Assembly: GCA_036501345.1 (NCBI GenBank)
Contig: DASYAN010000171.1
Span: forward strand, 1-15,586
Source of the DNA: DASYAN01 sp036501345
GTDB taxonomy: Bacteria; Chloroflexota; Ktedonobacteria; Ktedonobacterales; Ktedonobacteraceae
Direction: 5' to 3'
DNA length: 15,586 nucleotides
Both the position numbers and the translations under genes were made by a program. The notes under the pieces are model-generated. The model saw only the letters and a list, made by a program, of their open reading frames with translations. It was not told the DNA's origin and made no database searches. Of this stretch, positions 1 to 7,635 are shown in pieces. Position 1 is the first letter of the stretch. Each line of letters starts with the position of its first letter.

Positions 1-103
1 AGCATGTTCAGGTTTCTGTAAGGTGTTTGCCCTAGATAGCAAGTATGTTGTAATCTGTAGCAGGTATTTTCTAAGCAGAATTGAACCTGTAAGAGGTACA
101 CAC

Positions 104-775
104 ATGCCATACGAGCAACCATCACCCACATCGACGATCCTACTAATTGAAGCTGACCCTTCCTTGCGCCGCTTGATGACGTTGGGTCTACAACATAGTG
201 GTATGCATGTCATTGAAGCCTGCTCTCTAGAAGCACTTGCCCCTGTTACTGCCCAGTCTTGCGATTTGGTTGTGCTAGATGTGGATCGTGGCACGACAAG
301 TGACTGGTCTCTGCTTGAGAAAATCCAATCCAATCCCCATTTCGCTTCATTGCCAATAGTTGCATTGGCATGGGATCAGCCTAGCACTCCATCTATTACC
401 ACGCCTTCACTTTCTATTGCTTCCACTTCTATAGCAGTATCCACCCATTCACAGATAACATTGCTAGATAAGCCTTTTGATGCGCGTGCCCTCTATCGTA
501 CAATTCAACAGCTCCTAGCCTCTCGGGCTGCGCAAAAGGCCGCTAGAGAAGCACTTGCTGAAGCCAGAGTGCTTGCCATATACGCCCAGCATGCGGCTCC
601 AAGTATCTGGCCTGTGGTGACTGCAGCTGGCTTGTTGCTGGCGGTCATCGGTTTGCTGCTGCACGTCATCATTGTTATCACCGGAATGCTTGTCGTTGTG
701 GTCGCACTGCTGCTCTGGACTCTGGGATCAAAACCTGAAACAGCCCCGATAGCGGTTGGAGTGGGCAGTCAATGA
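104..775 (+). CDS. Receiver-like domain protein with C-terminal membrane hairpin
   Basis: A 223-residue protein. I chose the ATG at 104 over an upstream in-frame start at 23 because it has a GAGG ribosome site 7 bases before it and begins just ahead of the receiver fold. Residues 11-137 look like a response-regulator receiver: acidic pocket E16/D18, candidate phospho-Asp D59 in VVLDVD, and Lys K123 in LLDKP. The conserved Thr/Ser at the end of strand 4 is replaced (IVALAWDQ), and a Ser/Thr/Pro-rich insert of roughly 25 residues follows. No DNA-binding or enzymatic output domain is present. Residues about 168-208 instead form two closely spaced hydrophobic helices, so the receiver is probably tethered to the inner face of the membrane. 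Phosphorylation competence is uncertain and the partner kinase is unknown. It is followed by a 312-base gap, so it is probably its own transcription unit. Confidence 0.75.
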   Translation: MPYEQPSPTSTILLIEADPSLRRLMTLGLQHSGMHVIEACSLEALAPVTAQSCDLVVLDVDRGTTSDWSLLEKIQSNPHFASLPIVALAWDQPSTPSITTPSLSIASTSIAVSTHSQITLLDKPFDARALYRTIQQLLASRAAQKAAREALAEARVLAIYAQHAAPSIWPVVTAAGLLLAVIGLLLHVIIVITGMLVVVVALLLWTLGSKPETAPIAVGVGSQ

Positions 776-1087
776 CGCTAGAGCTTTTCCAACTCAGAGC
801 CGGATTTGGGGCACACAGCTTATCATTCCACATCCTCCAATGACAAGGAGTCCAAACTTTCCCAGAGCAAAAGAAGATCAACAGAATCACTCTCTCAATA
901 CGAAAGATGGAAAAGGGCATTGACTTAATCTGCTATGCTGTCTTTGTCATCAACTCTAGAGTATCTTGCACTAAGGAAGCTGCACGCCAGACAGGCAGAA
1001 GCCCTCTGATTTCGCTGTAAGAATACAAAACTGCCTGATTAGCTCTTCGTAGTGCTTGAGAACGCACATTGAGAGGAATCAGGGTAT
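776..1087. other. Intergenic region without a recognised gene
   Basis: This 312-base stretch separates the receiver-like gene from the kinase-like receptor. I see no convincing coding frame or RNA gene. It holds a perfect 10-base palindrome at 953-962 and a TTGACT at 920-925 that lacks a good -10 element at the right distance. A promoter for the downstream gene is expected here but I cannot place it. An AGGG at 1081-1084 with weak spacing, or GAGAGG at 1070-1075, would serve as ribosome site for the ATG at 1088. Confidence 0.5.
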
Positions 1088-3085
1088 ATGCCAGAAAATT
1101 TTTATCAGTATTACCTTATTGAAACATTGAGCAAAAAATATTCGCATGCGACCTACCTTGCATCTCCAACCAATGAGCCCGAACGTCACGTGATTCTCAC
1201 TACATTTGCTAGGTCGCTTTTCCATTTTCCCCATGAGCACGAGAAGCTGTTGCAGAAGGTTCAACGCATCAAGCAACTCCAGCACCCGCACCTGCTGCCT
1301 ATATTAGATATGAGGATGAATGAAGAACAGCCCTTCATTGTGCGGGAATATCTCTCCAACGGTTCTTTACGCAGCCGCTTGAAGCAGATCTCTCCTGAAC
1401 GTATGGAACTTCGGGATGCTCTCACTATAATATTGCAGGTGGGAGAAGCTCTGGCCTATGCCTATGAACATAACATTAGTCATGGCAATGTCAGGCCGGA
1501 GAATATTCTCTTTGATGCCAATGGGCATGCTGCATTGACAGATTTCTCTCTTGTTGAGAGGAAGGATGCCATCATCCGTGACCAGACCTCACAAGAGTAT
1601 GCCTTCTGTTATCTGGCCCCCGAACAATTTGCAGGCATCAGCGATGCCAAGAGTGATCAATATGCTCTGGGTTGTCTAGCTTACGAACTGATTACAGGAT
1701 CTGTTCCTTTTGCCGCACAAAGTCTAGCGTCCATGATGGGACAGCAAAACAATGCCCTGCCAGCTCTTCTCTCAGAGCATGTGACTGGCCTGCTCCCTTC
1801 TCTTGAAATTGCGATCCTCAAGGCGCTGGTCAAAGAGCCTGCTGAGCGCTTTTTTGATTTCTCGCTGTTTCTGGAAGTGGTCCAATCCGCTTTGCTGCCA
1901 TCCCCAGCATTTCCTTTTGCACCTTCTCCTAGGAATAGGGCTATTTCTCATCCTGTGCAATCGGCAGAAGCCGGAGACACCTCTTCCTTTCCCATCAGCA
2001 ACCATACTACACCTTCAGATTCCGGGTCTCAGCTGCAAGAAGCGTCTGAAGACTTTGCCGGTCCTGAAGTTGACGCGGCAGAACCTATGGATACTTTTTC
2101 CATATCCCAAATTAGCATGCCTGAATGGTCAGGCATTCTTCCTGTTTCTGAGTCGCTAGAATCAGTTCTCCAATCCGATCAATTCTCTTTTCCTCTTCCA
2201 GGAGAGGTATACCCTATCGGCGATAGAGAACATGAAGAGGAAACAGATGACTTGGAGACAACCGATACCTTTGTGCAGGAAAAAGCCGATACAGCAGCAG
2301 ATAAGACTTTATTTGTGGCAAAGAGTTCCAATAACGGTGGCTCACACTTTGTACAACCACTGCGTAATAGAGGGAGAATATTAAGGTTCATGGTGCTTCT
2401 CTCTGTGATAATGGCTGTGACCGTAATTGCTTCTGCTTTTTGGACAGCTAGGACATCCGCACCTGACACGAGATCGCCCAGTACTAAAAAGATGATACAA
2501 GTGGTACCTCTGACAAAAGCTACAGATATACTCACAGTACAACCTTCTGTGCAAGCCACGAACGTACCTACAGCGCAAGCCACGGATGCGCCTACAGTGC
2601 AATCATCTATACAAGCCACGAATATTCCAATTGCACAACCTTCTTCTTCAACACCTGCTCCAATCATTACACCTACACCATCTCCGCCGATAAGCTATGA
2701 AGCAGAAGCTACACAGAATACTATGGCTAATGGCGCAAGAGTGGTTGGTTGTGGTACAGGCGCAGGTGCCTGTTCTAATGGATCCCGGGTAGGTTACATT
2801 GGTCTAAATTCTGGAGCAGCAGGAACCTTGCAGTTCAACGATGTTGGCAAGACTATTGGTGGCCGTTACACACTCACGGTTTACTATATGATTGCCGGAT
2901 CAGATACACTTGTGATTTATGTAAGTGTGAATGGTGGATCGGCTGTAACCCTCAATATAGCTCAAACCCCTACATTTACACTTGAGACAACTAGCATCAC
3001 TATCAGCCTGAACGCTGGTCATAACACCATAGAGTTTTCTAATCCATCAAATCCTGCTCCTGATATTGATCGGATTGTTGTATAA
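1088..3085 (+). CDS. Pseudokinase-type Ser/Thr kinase-like receptor with extracellular carbohydrate-binding domain
   Basis: A 665-residue single-pass membrane protein. Residues about 6-265 have the protein kinase fold of the bacterial Hanks type: the APE motif is at 177-179, followed by SDQYALGCLAYELITG-type helix F sequence. The catalytic signature is degraded. There is no glycine-rich loop; the VAIK strand reads VILTTF with no Lys; HRD is H132-G-N134 with Asn in place of the catalytic Asp; DFG is D152-F-S154. N139 of the catalytic loop remains. A variable Ser/Pro/acidic linker leads to one membrane helix at about 432-455, then a Thr/Pro/Gln-rich repeat linker. The C-terminal domain (about 535-665) begins with YEAEA and looks like a CBM35/CBM6 beta-sandwich. 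Inferred role: a cell-surface glycan sensor signalling through a non-catalytic kinase fold. The domain order is clear; lack of activity is inferred from the residues. Confidence 0.85.
   Translation: MPENFYQYYLIETLSKKYSHATYLASPTNEPERHVILTTFARSLFHFPHEHEKLLQKVQRIKQLQHPHLLPILDMRMNEEQPFIVREYLSNGSLRSRLKQISPERMELRDALTIILQVGEALAYAYEHNISHGNVRPENILFDANGHAALTDFSLVERKDAIIRDQTSQEYAFCYLAPEQFAGISDAKSDQYALGCLAYELITGSVPFAAQSLASMMGQQNNALPALLSEHVTGLLPSLEIAILKALVKEPAERFFDFSLFLEVVQSALLPSPAFPFAPSPRNRAISHPVQSAEAGDTSSFPISNHTTPSDSGSQLQEASEDFAGPEVDAAEPMDTFSISQISMPEWSGILPVSESLESVLQSDQFSFPLPGEVYPIGDREHEEETDDLETTDTFVQEKADTAADKTLFVAKSSNNGGSHFVQPLRNRGRILRFMVLLSVIMAVTVIASAFWTARTSAPDTRSPSTKKMIQVVPLTKATDILTVQPSVQATNVPTAQATDAPTVQSSIQATNIPIAQPSSSTPAPIITPTPSPPISYEAEATQNTMANGARVVGCGTGAGACSNGSRVGYIGLNSGAAGTLQFNDVGKTIGGRYTLTVYYMIAGSDTLVIYVSVNGGSAVTLNIAQTPTFTLETTSITISLNAGHNTIEFSNPSNPAPDIDRIVV
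2528..2645 (+). repeat. Imperfect in-frame tandem repeat encoding a Thr/Pro/Gln linker
   Basis: The motif CAAGCCACG recurs at 2552, 2576 and 2612, that is with spacings of 24 and 36 bases, both multiples of 12. The encoded linker repeats the pattern QATN-V/I-P between the membrane helix and the carbohydrate-binding domain. It is the kind of low-complexity extracellular stalk that expands and contracts by slippage. Confidence 0.7.
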
Positions 3086-3193
3086 ATACCATAACACGAC
3101 AGCATCCCATTACCAATATGTGCAGATTTTGCGTGAATATTAAAGTTTTCTAGCACGAAAGAAGAGTCTGATGCCACCTTGTCTTGAAACAAC

Positions 3194-3243
3194 AGGCTCT
3201 TGAGCCAGAATGTGGACCGCAGTTCCGAGACCCTCAAGAGCCT
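3194..3243. repeat. 11-bp perfect inverted repeat with 28-nt loop
   Basis: AGGCTCTTGAG at 3194-3204 is the exact reverse complement of CTCAAGAGCCT at 3233-3243. It lies in the 268-base gap between the kinase-like receptor and the ccm cluster. No T-run follows on either strand, so it is not a standard intrinsic terminator. It could be a protein-binding palindrome, a weak terminator or a mobile-element remnant. Confidence 0.5.
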
Positions 3244-3353
3244 CATAAATGTTCAGGCCATTGTAAGGTGTGCCGATTTGTCTGCAAGTTGCCTATCAGT
3301 CTCAGGCACCATAATCAATCTGATATTCTCTATCATGCTGAGATTGTAGGTTT

Positions 3354-3995
3354 ATGAATACAAAGAACATCGCGGGCGAAAAAGTAGAAATCCAGCAAAA
3401 TACGGATAAAAAACCGCGTTCACGTAAGCGTAGTATTATCACCTTCGTGATAGTGAGCCTTTTGAACGTTGGGCTGCTCACCGTGCTCTGGACTCAGTTG
3501 ATTACTCCGCGCTCAGGTCAGCCTCAGGCTGATAGTTCTTCTACTATCGGCTTTGTATCGAGCCCGCTACTTGGCAAGTCTGCACCCGATTTTTCCTTGC
3601 CCGTCTTAAACGGCAATGGCACAAAGCTCCACTTGGCGAGTCTCAAGGGAAAGGTTGTTATGGTCAATTTCTGGGCATCATGGTGTGAGCCTTGTCAGCA
3701 GGAGGCCTCTGCTTTGCAGCAGGCTTGGACAAAATGGCAATCAAAGGGTGTAGTCCTACTTGGAGTCGATGGAGCGGAGTCAGAAAGTGATGCGCTCAAC
3801 TTTGTACATCAACATGGTATTACCTATCAGAGCGTGCGCGATACCATAGATGGAGGAACGGCGATTAGCTACGGTGCGACAGCCAATCCTGAAACGTTCT
3901 TTATTAATCAGGATGGTATTGTTGTTGCCCGCTGGATTGGTCCAATCTCTGAGCAGAATGTGCAAACTGAGCTAACAAAATTGCATGTCACATGA
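3354..3995 (+). CDS. Membrane-anchored TlpA/ResA/CcmG-like thioredoxin
   Basis: A 213-residue thiol-disulfide oxidoreductase, the first gene of the cytochrome c maturation cluster. Residues about 27-49 form an N-terminal membrane anchor preceded by a Lys/Arg-rich cytoplasmic tail (positive-inside). The rest is a redoxin/AhpC-TSA type thioredoxin domain on the outer face. The active site is W110-C111-E-P-C114, the WCxPC form typical of ResA/CcmG/TlpA, and P179 in ANPETFFI fits the cis-proline next to the active site. In this family the protein reduces the disulfide of the apocytochrome CxxCH motif so that haem can be attached. The context of ccm genes downstream supports that role (CcmG equivalent). 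The ATG has only a short TAGG just upstream (3347-3350), so translation may be weak. I cannot tell CcmG from ResA by sequence alone. Confidence 0.88.
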   Translation: MNTKNIAGEKVEIQQNTDKKPRSRKRSIITFVIVSLLNVGLLTVLWTQLITPRSGQPQADSSSTIGFVSSPLLGKSAPDFSLPVLNGNGTKLHLASLKGKVVMVNFWASWCEPCQQEASALQQAWTKWQSKGVVLLGVDGAESESDALNFVHQHGITYQSVRDTIDGGTAISYGATANPETFFINQDGIVVARWIGPISEQNVQTELTKLHVT

Positions 3996-4007
3996 GGCTT
4001 GTAGGGA

Positions 4008-4466
4008 ATGATAGACTTTAGCTGGCTAGTGCGCTCTATTCATATTCTGGCAGCTGCAGTCTGGGTGGGCGGGAGTTTCATGTATCTCGTGGTTGTGATT
4101 CCTTCCTTGCGCAATGGTGGTCCAGCACCTGGAGTATCCTCGCAGGTAGCGATCTTGTTCAAGCACGTAGTTAACTACTGTGTTGGTATCCTGTTATTAA
4201 CTGGCGCCTATCTGACATTTGATCGCCTGACACAAACGACGTTGGGACTGCCGTACCTGATAGTTCTGGGACTGAAAATTGTTGTTGCAATAAGCATGTT
4301 TGTACTAGCACTGTATTTAGGTCAAAGCAATATTCGACGACTGGCAAAGCGCTCGACGCGTCTTTCGAAGGCCGCGCCACAACTGATGCTAGCCCTGGGC
4401 ATACTGGTATTTATCTTGGGTGCTCTCCTCAATCATTTGTTTGAGATGGCGATAGCGCCGCATTAA
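4008..4466 (+). CDS. CopD-like four-helix membrane protein
   Basis: A 152-residue integral membrane protein with four predicted helices at about 8-30, 54-72, 82-104 and 125-146. The opening sequence (SIHILAAAVWVGG) matches the N-terminal helix pattern of CopD / DUF2269-type proteins. Histidines H12, H53 and H143 lie at or near helix ends, which would suit haem or metal binding, though that is inference. It starts 12 bases after the thioredoxin stop; a GAGG overlapping that stop (3994-3997) is 10 bases before the ATG and an in-frame stop at 4002 rules out any earlier start. It is followed within 14 bases by ccmE. The tight spacing implies one operon, so a role in redox or haem handling during cytochrome c assembly is plausible. 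The family has no established function in this setting. Confidence 0.75.
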   Translation: MIDFSWLVRSIHILAAAVWVGGSFMYLVVVIPSLRNGGPAPGVSSQVAILFKHVVNYCVGILLLTGAYLTFDRLTQTTLGLPYLIVLGLKIVVAISMFVLALYLGQSNIRRLAKRSTRLSKAAPQLMLALGILVFILGALLNHLFEMAIAPH

Positions 4467-4480
4467 TTGGAGGTTGTATT

Positions 4481-4957
4481 GTGCAGCCAGCTTTAACTGT
4501 GTCAACAGAGAAATCGCCAGCGGCACGTTCACGAAAACGGCTCCCGCTAAGTTTTCTGCTAGCAGGGATTGCTATTCTCGGTTCTGTTCTGTATCTTGTC
4601 TATATCAATACGCAAGCAAATGCCGTCTACTATATGACTGTGCCCGAATTGAAGCATTGCACAACCTGTGCTACACAATCTGTTCGTGTTGCTGGCTATG
4701 TACAGGCAGGTTCCATTAAACAGCAGGACAAGCAAACCCAGAGTATCTCATTTGTGATTGAAGATAGCCAGCAGACGTTGCCTGTTGTTTATAGTGGTGT
4801 GGTACCTGATATCTTCCGTGCTGGCGTTCAGGTTGTCGTTGAAGGACACTATAATGATGCAGCAACTGCGGGAACACAACCTTTCCAGGCGCAGACATTG
4901 CTAGCAAAGTGTCCATCAAAGTTCCAATCTGCCTCACCAGCGGCACAGGGACAGTAA
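4481..4957 (+). CDS. ccmE: Cytochrome c maturation haem chaperone CcmE, Cys-type variant
   Basis: A 158-residue membrane-anchored haem chaperone. It starts with GTG at 4481, 7 bases after TGGAGG. There is an N-terminal helix (about 24-44) and then the OB-fold CcmE domain with typical signatures: YYMTVPEL, VRVAGYVQAGSI, SGVVPDIFRAG, VVVEGHY and QTLLAK. In the common form, LAKHxxxY follows and the His binds haem covalently. Here the sequence is LAK-C144-P-S-K-F148: Cys replaces His and Phe replaces the partner Tyr. The Cys form (CxxxY) is known from the archaeal/delta-proteobacterial 'System I*' variant. An additional H59-C60-T-T-C63 sits where other CcmE proteins have no cysteines; it could form a disulfide or a second haem/thiol site. 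Its stop is 15 bases before the GTG of ccmF. Identity is firm; the functional consequence of the substitutions is inferred. Confidence 0.93.
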   Translation: MQPALTVSTEKSPAARSRKRLPLSFLLAGIAILGSVLYLVYINTQANAVYYMTVPELKHCTTCATQSVRVAGYVQAGSIKQQDKQTQSISFVIEDSQQTLPVVYSGVVPDIFRAGVQVVVEGHYNDAATAGTQPFQAQTLLAKCPSKFQSASPAAQGQ

Positions 4958-4971
4958 GGGATGGAACAACC

Positions 4972-6975
4972 GTGTATTTTTCAGATCTAGGTAGTATCGC
5001 GCTAATTCTCGCATTAGGCTTCGCTCTCTATTCGGTAGTCATCGCAGTCCTCGGTGCAGCTCGTGCACAAGCACAGCTGGTGATTAGTGCAAAACGCAGC
5101 CTGCTGGTTGTGACTATCTTTCTTCTGCTGGCCTCAGCGGCACTGATTGCTTCCTTTCTGACGCATGACTTTGGTGTAAACTATGTGGCGCAAACTTCTA
5201 GCCGTGCGATGCCATGGTATTTCACGACGGCAGCATTCTACGGTGGTCAACAAGGATCACTTCTGTATTGGGCACTGGTACTTTCCCTCTTCTCCGCTAT
5301 CTTTGTCCTGACATCCAAGCGTGCACCAGTAGCGTTAGTACCCTATGTCATGGCAACCTTGATGGGCATTGAAACATTCTTTTTGATCGTGCTTACCAGC
5401 GTCTCTAACCCCTTTGTACGCTCTGCCGTAGCTCCTCCCGATGGGGCAGGATTGAATCCATTGCTGATGGACCCTGGTATGCTAGTGCATCCTCCGGCAC
5501 TATTGATGGGCTATGTGAGTTTTTCGGTACCTTTCGCTTTTGTTGTGGCAGCAATGATCACCGGGAAGCTCAATAATGAATGGCTACGAGCTATTCGCCG
5601 CTGGACATTGGCGGCCTGGACCATCCAGACTACTGGCTTGATCCTGGGTGCCTGGTGGGCATATCATGTACTAGGTTGGGGTGGCTATTGGAGTTGGGAC
5701 CCAGTAGAAAATGCAGCCTTACTCCCATGGCTAACGGCAACAGCATTCTTGCACTCGACAATGGTGCAAGAGCGGCGAGGAATGCTCAAAGTCTGGAATC
5801 TGTTTCTGCCCATTGCCAGCTTTGCACTCTCAATCTTTGGGACCTTTGAAGTACGCAGTGGTGTAATTAGCTCTGTCCATTCGTTTGCGTATTCTGATAT
5901 CGGGGCCTATTTCCTGACTTTCCTGGCTATTGTAATTGTCTTTTCAAGCGCACTCTTCCTGTTTCGTTTGCCTAAGGTACAGACAGATCAGCAATTCGAC
6001 TCGATGATCTCGCGTGAAGGCGTTTTTCTCCTCAACAATCTATTGCTAACAGGGATTGCCTTTGCAACGCTATGGGGAACGCTCTTTCCGCTTATCTCTG
6101 CATTTATGCGCGGTCAGACCATGACCGTGGGTGCCCCTTTCTACGATAACGTGATGGGACCCTTAATGGTTCTACTGATACTGGCAATGGGGATTGGCCC
6201 ACTACTAGCTTGGCGGAGAACTTCGCCTACTGCTTTGTGGCGTAATCTGAGCATTCCGATCGTCATAGCTGCAGTCTGTGCGGTGATACTTCCATTGCTT
6301 GGTGTGATTGACATCGCGGCAAATGTTGGCTTTACCGTCTGCGCTTTTACCGCAGCCGCCATGCTATATGAACTTTGGCGTGGTATACGAGTCCGCCATG
6401 CTCATGGCGAAGCATATCCAATAGCGTTGGTGATGCTTTTCAAGCGCTATCGCCAGCGCTATGGGGGCTACATAGTACATCTAGGTCTAGTGCTGCTCGT
6501 TGTTGGTGTGATCGGATCAAGCTATTTCCAGCAACAAAGTGATGCTGTGCTCAATCAGGGGCAGAATACACAGTTAGCAGGTTATCAGCTCAGATATCTG
6601 GGCAACATTGATACGAAAGAACCTGACAAAGAAACGATTACAGCACAACTGCAGATCTGGCGTAACGGACAGTTGCAGAGCTATATCTATCCTGCTCGCG
6701 TCATTTATAGCAATTATAACAACCAGCCTGCTAGCCTTATCTCGATCACAACCTTTGGGGCCACTGATCTCTACATTTATCTGGAGAATTGGAGTGGCCT
6801 GTCACAGGCGGATATTCGCATCTTTGTGAATCCTCTGGTGCCATTTGTCTGGTATGGAGCTCTATTCATGATCCTTGGTGGCATATTCTGTTGGTGGCCT
6901 GTCAGTTCGCAGAAGGTTTTGATGAAAAACCCTGCAAGCCTGCCTCCGTTAATGAAGGAAGTTGCTGTCTCTTGA
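4972..6975 (+). CDS. ccmF: Cytochrome c haem lyase subunit CcmF
   Basis: A multi-pass haem lyase component that, with CcmH, moves haem from CcmE to apocytochrome c. I chose the GTG at 4972 (667 residues): AAGGGA is 10 bases upstream, and with this start the conserved histidines fall at H173 (VHPPALLMGY), H261 (FLHSTMVQERRG) and H303 (SVHSFAYSD), the same numbers as in E. coli CcmF. The fourth is H503 in YGGYIVHLG. The earlier in-frame ATG at 4909 would overlap ccmE by 49 bases and add residues with no family match. The WWD domain is intact at W236-G-G-Y-W-S-W-D243-P-V-E-N247. Many hydrophobic helices span the protein, with a periplasmic C-terminal domain before the last helix. Nothing looks broken, even though a DUF3800 gene follows only 55 bases downstream. 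Confidence 0.95.
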   Translation: MYFSDLGSIALILALGFALYSVVIAVLGAARAQAQLVISAKRSLLVVTIFLLLASAALIASFLTHDFGVNYVAQTSSRAMPWYFTTAAFYGGQQGSLLYWALVLSLFSAIFVLTSKRAPVALVPYVMATLMGIETFFLIVLTSVSNPFVRSAVAPPDGAGLNPLLMDPGMLVHPPALLMGYVSFSVPFAFVVAAMITGKLNNEWLRAIRRWTLAAWTIQTTGLILGAWWAYHVLGWGGYWSWDPVENAALLPWLTATAFLHSTMVQERRGMLKVWNLFLPIASFALSIFGTFEVRSGVISSVHSFAYSDIGAYFLTFLAIVIVFSSALFLFRLPKVQTDQQFDSMISREGVFLLNNLLLTGIAFATLWGTLFPLISAFMRGQTMTVGAPFYDNVMGPLMVLLILAMGIGPLLAWRRTSPTALWRNLSIPIVIAAVCAVILPLLGVIDIAANVGFTVCAFTAAAMLYELWRGIRVRHAHGEAYPIALVMLFKRYRQRYGGYIVHLGLVLLVVGVIGSSYFQQQSDAVLNQGQNTQLAGYQLRYLGNIDTKEPDKETITAQLQIWRNGQLQSYIYPARVIYSNYNNQPASLISITTFGATDLYIYLENWSGLSQADIRIFVNPLVPFVWYGALFMILGGIFCWWPVSSQKVLMKNPASLPPLMKEVAVS

Positions 6976-6999
6976 AAAACTGGTCATTCATGTTATTAT
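6972..6999 (+). promoter_or_regulatory. Predicted sigma-70-type promoter for the DUF3800 gene
   Basis: TTGAAA at 6972-6977 and TATTAT at 6994-6999 are separated by 16 bases and overlap the ccmF stop codon. Each hexamer matches the consensus at 5 of 6 positions. A start near 7006 would leave a short leader before the GTG at 7031, so the inserted gene may be transcribed independently of the ccm operon. Confidence 0.4.
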
Positions 7000-7030
7000 A
7001 CAGTAAAGTAATTTTTATGGATGTGGATCT

Positions 7031-7612
7031 GTGGAAAAGACAAAGTTATACTGCTATGTGGATGAGAATGGCCAGGACACGTTAGGGAGAATATTTGTTG
7101 TTTCTGTTGTGGCTGTTGGGAAACAAAGGGATGAACTTCTTGTTCTTTGTGAGCAATTGGAGCAAATAAGTGAAAAAAGAAAAGATAAATGGGGAGCAGC
7201 GAAGCATGATCGACGTATGAGATACCTTCGTTATGTTTTTGCAGATGAACGGTTTAAAGGAGCCTTGCGGTATGAAATTTTCTATCAAACTCGTGATTAT
7301 GATACATCTACTATTACCGCTATTGATTCAGCAGTGAGGTGGAATCAACTTACTGATAAGTACGTTGCCCTTGTATATGTTGATGGCTTGACCAAAACAA
7401 AACGGCGTGAATATGGTGCGAGACTCCGGCATCTTGGTTTAATGGTGCATCAAGTACAAGGAATTGCAAGGGACGAAACAAATGCGCTTACTCGTTTAGC
7501 TGATGCTATAGCGGGATTTGTTAGAGATGCGATAGATGGCCAGTCCGAGGAAATAAAGGCGTTGTTTCAGAAAGCGAAACGTGATGGTATACTTGTCGAG
7601 GTCAAGTCATAA
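7031..7612 (+). CDS. DUF3800 family protein inserted between ccmF and ccmH
   Basis: A 193-residue soluble protein of the DUF3800 type. The family is known from sequence only; an RNase H-like fold and a link to mobile elements and structured RNAs have been proposed. Visible family marks are the N-terminal strand with YVDENG (usual form DESG), a central strand with VYVDGLTK, and a late helix with ETNALTRLADAIAGFVRDA, which resembles the usual QLADLIAG segment. The three acidic positions would suit metal binding (inference). The best start is GTG at 7031; no strong ribosome site is visible. It has nothing to do with cytochrome c assembly, is more A-rich than the flanking ccm genes, and carries its own candidate promoter and a structured 3' region. 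It therefore looks like an acquired module that landed in the gap between ccmF and ccmH without breaking either. Confidence 0.8.
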   Translation: MEKTKLYCYVDENGQDTLGRIFVVSVVAVGKQRDELLVLCEQLEQISEKRKDKWGAAKHDRRMRYLRYVFADERFKGALRYEIFYQTRDYDTSTITAIDSAVRWNQLTDKYVALVYVDGLTKTKRREYGARLRHLGLMVHQVQGIARDETNALTRLADAIAGFVRDAIDGQSEEIKALFQKAKRDGILVEVKS

Positions 7613-7635
7613 AAAAACCACCCACAAAGGGGTGG
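7611..7635 (-). terminator. Hairpin with T-run when read on the minus strand
   Basis: The 6-bp GC-rich hairpin (7618-7623 with 7630-7635) is preceded by seven A residues at 7611-7617 and followed by no T-run on the + strand. Read on the minus strand it is stem-loop then T7, a textbook intrinsic terminator. It would stop antisense transcription entering the DUF3800 gene, while + strand readthrough into ccmH remains possible. Confidence 0.4.

Noticed and set aside
953..962. 10-base palindrome ACTCTAGAGT as an operator.
   Set aside because: Short palindromes of this size are expected by chance and no promoter element is positioned around it.
2179..2667. A 162-codon minus-strand open frame with Cys/Val-rich repeats.
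   Set aside because: It is antisense to the linker and membrane region of the kinase-like receptor; its repeats mirror the coding strand tandem repeat and it has no family features.
4909..4971. Upstream in-frame ATG at 4909 as the ccmF start.
   Set aside because: It overlaps ccmE by 49 bases, adds residues without family match, and the GTG at 4972 puts three conserved histidines at the standard numbers with a good ribosome site.
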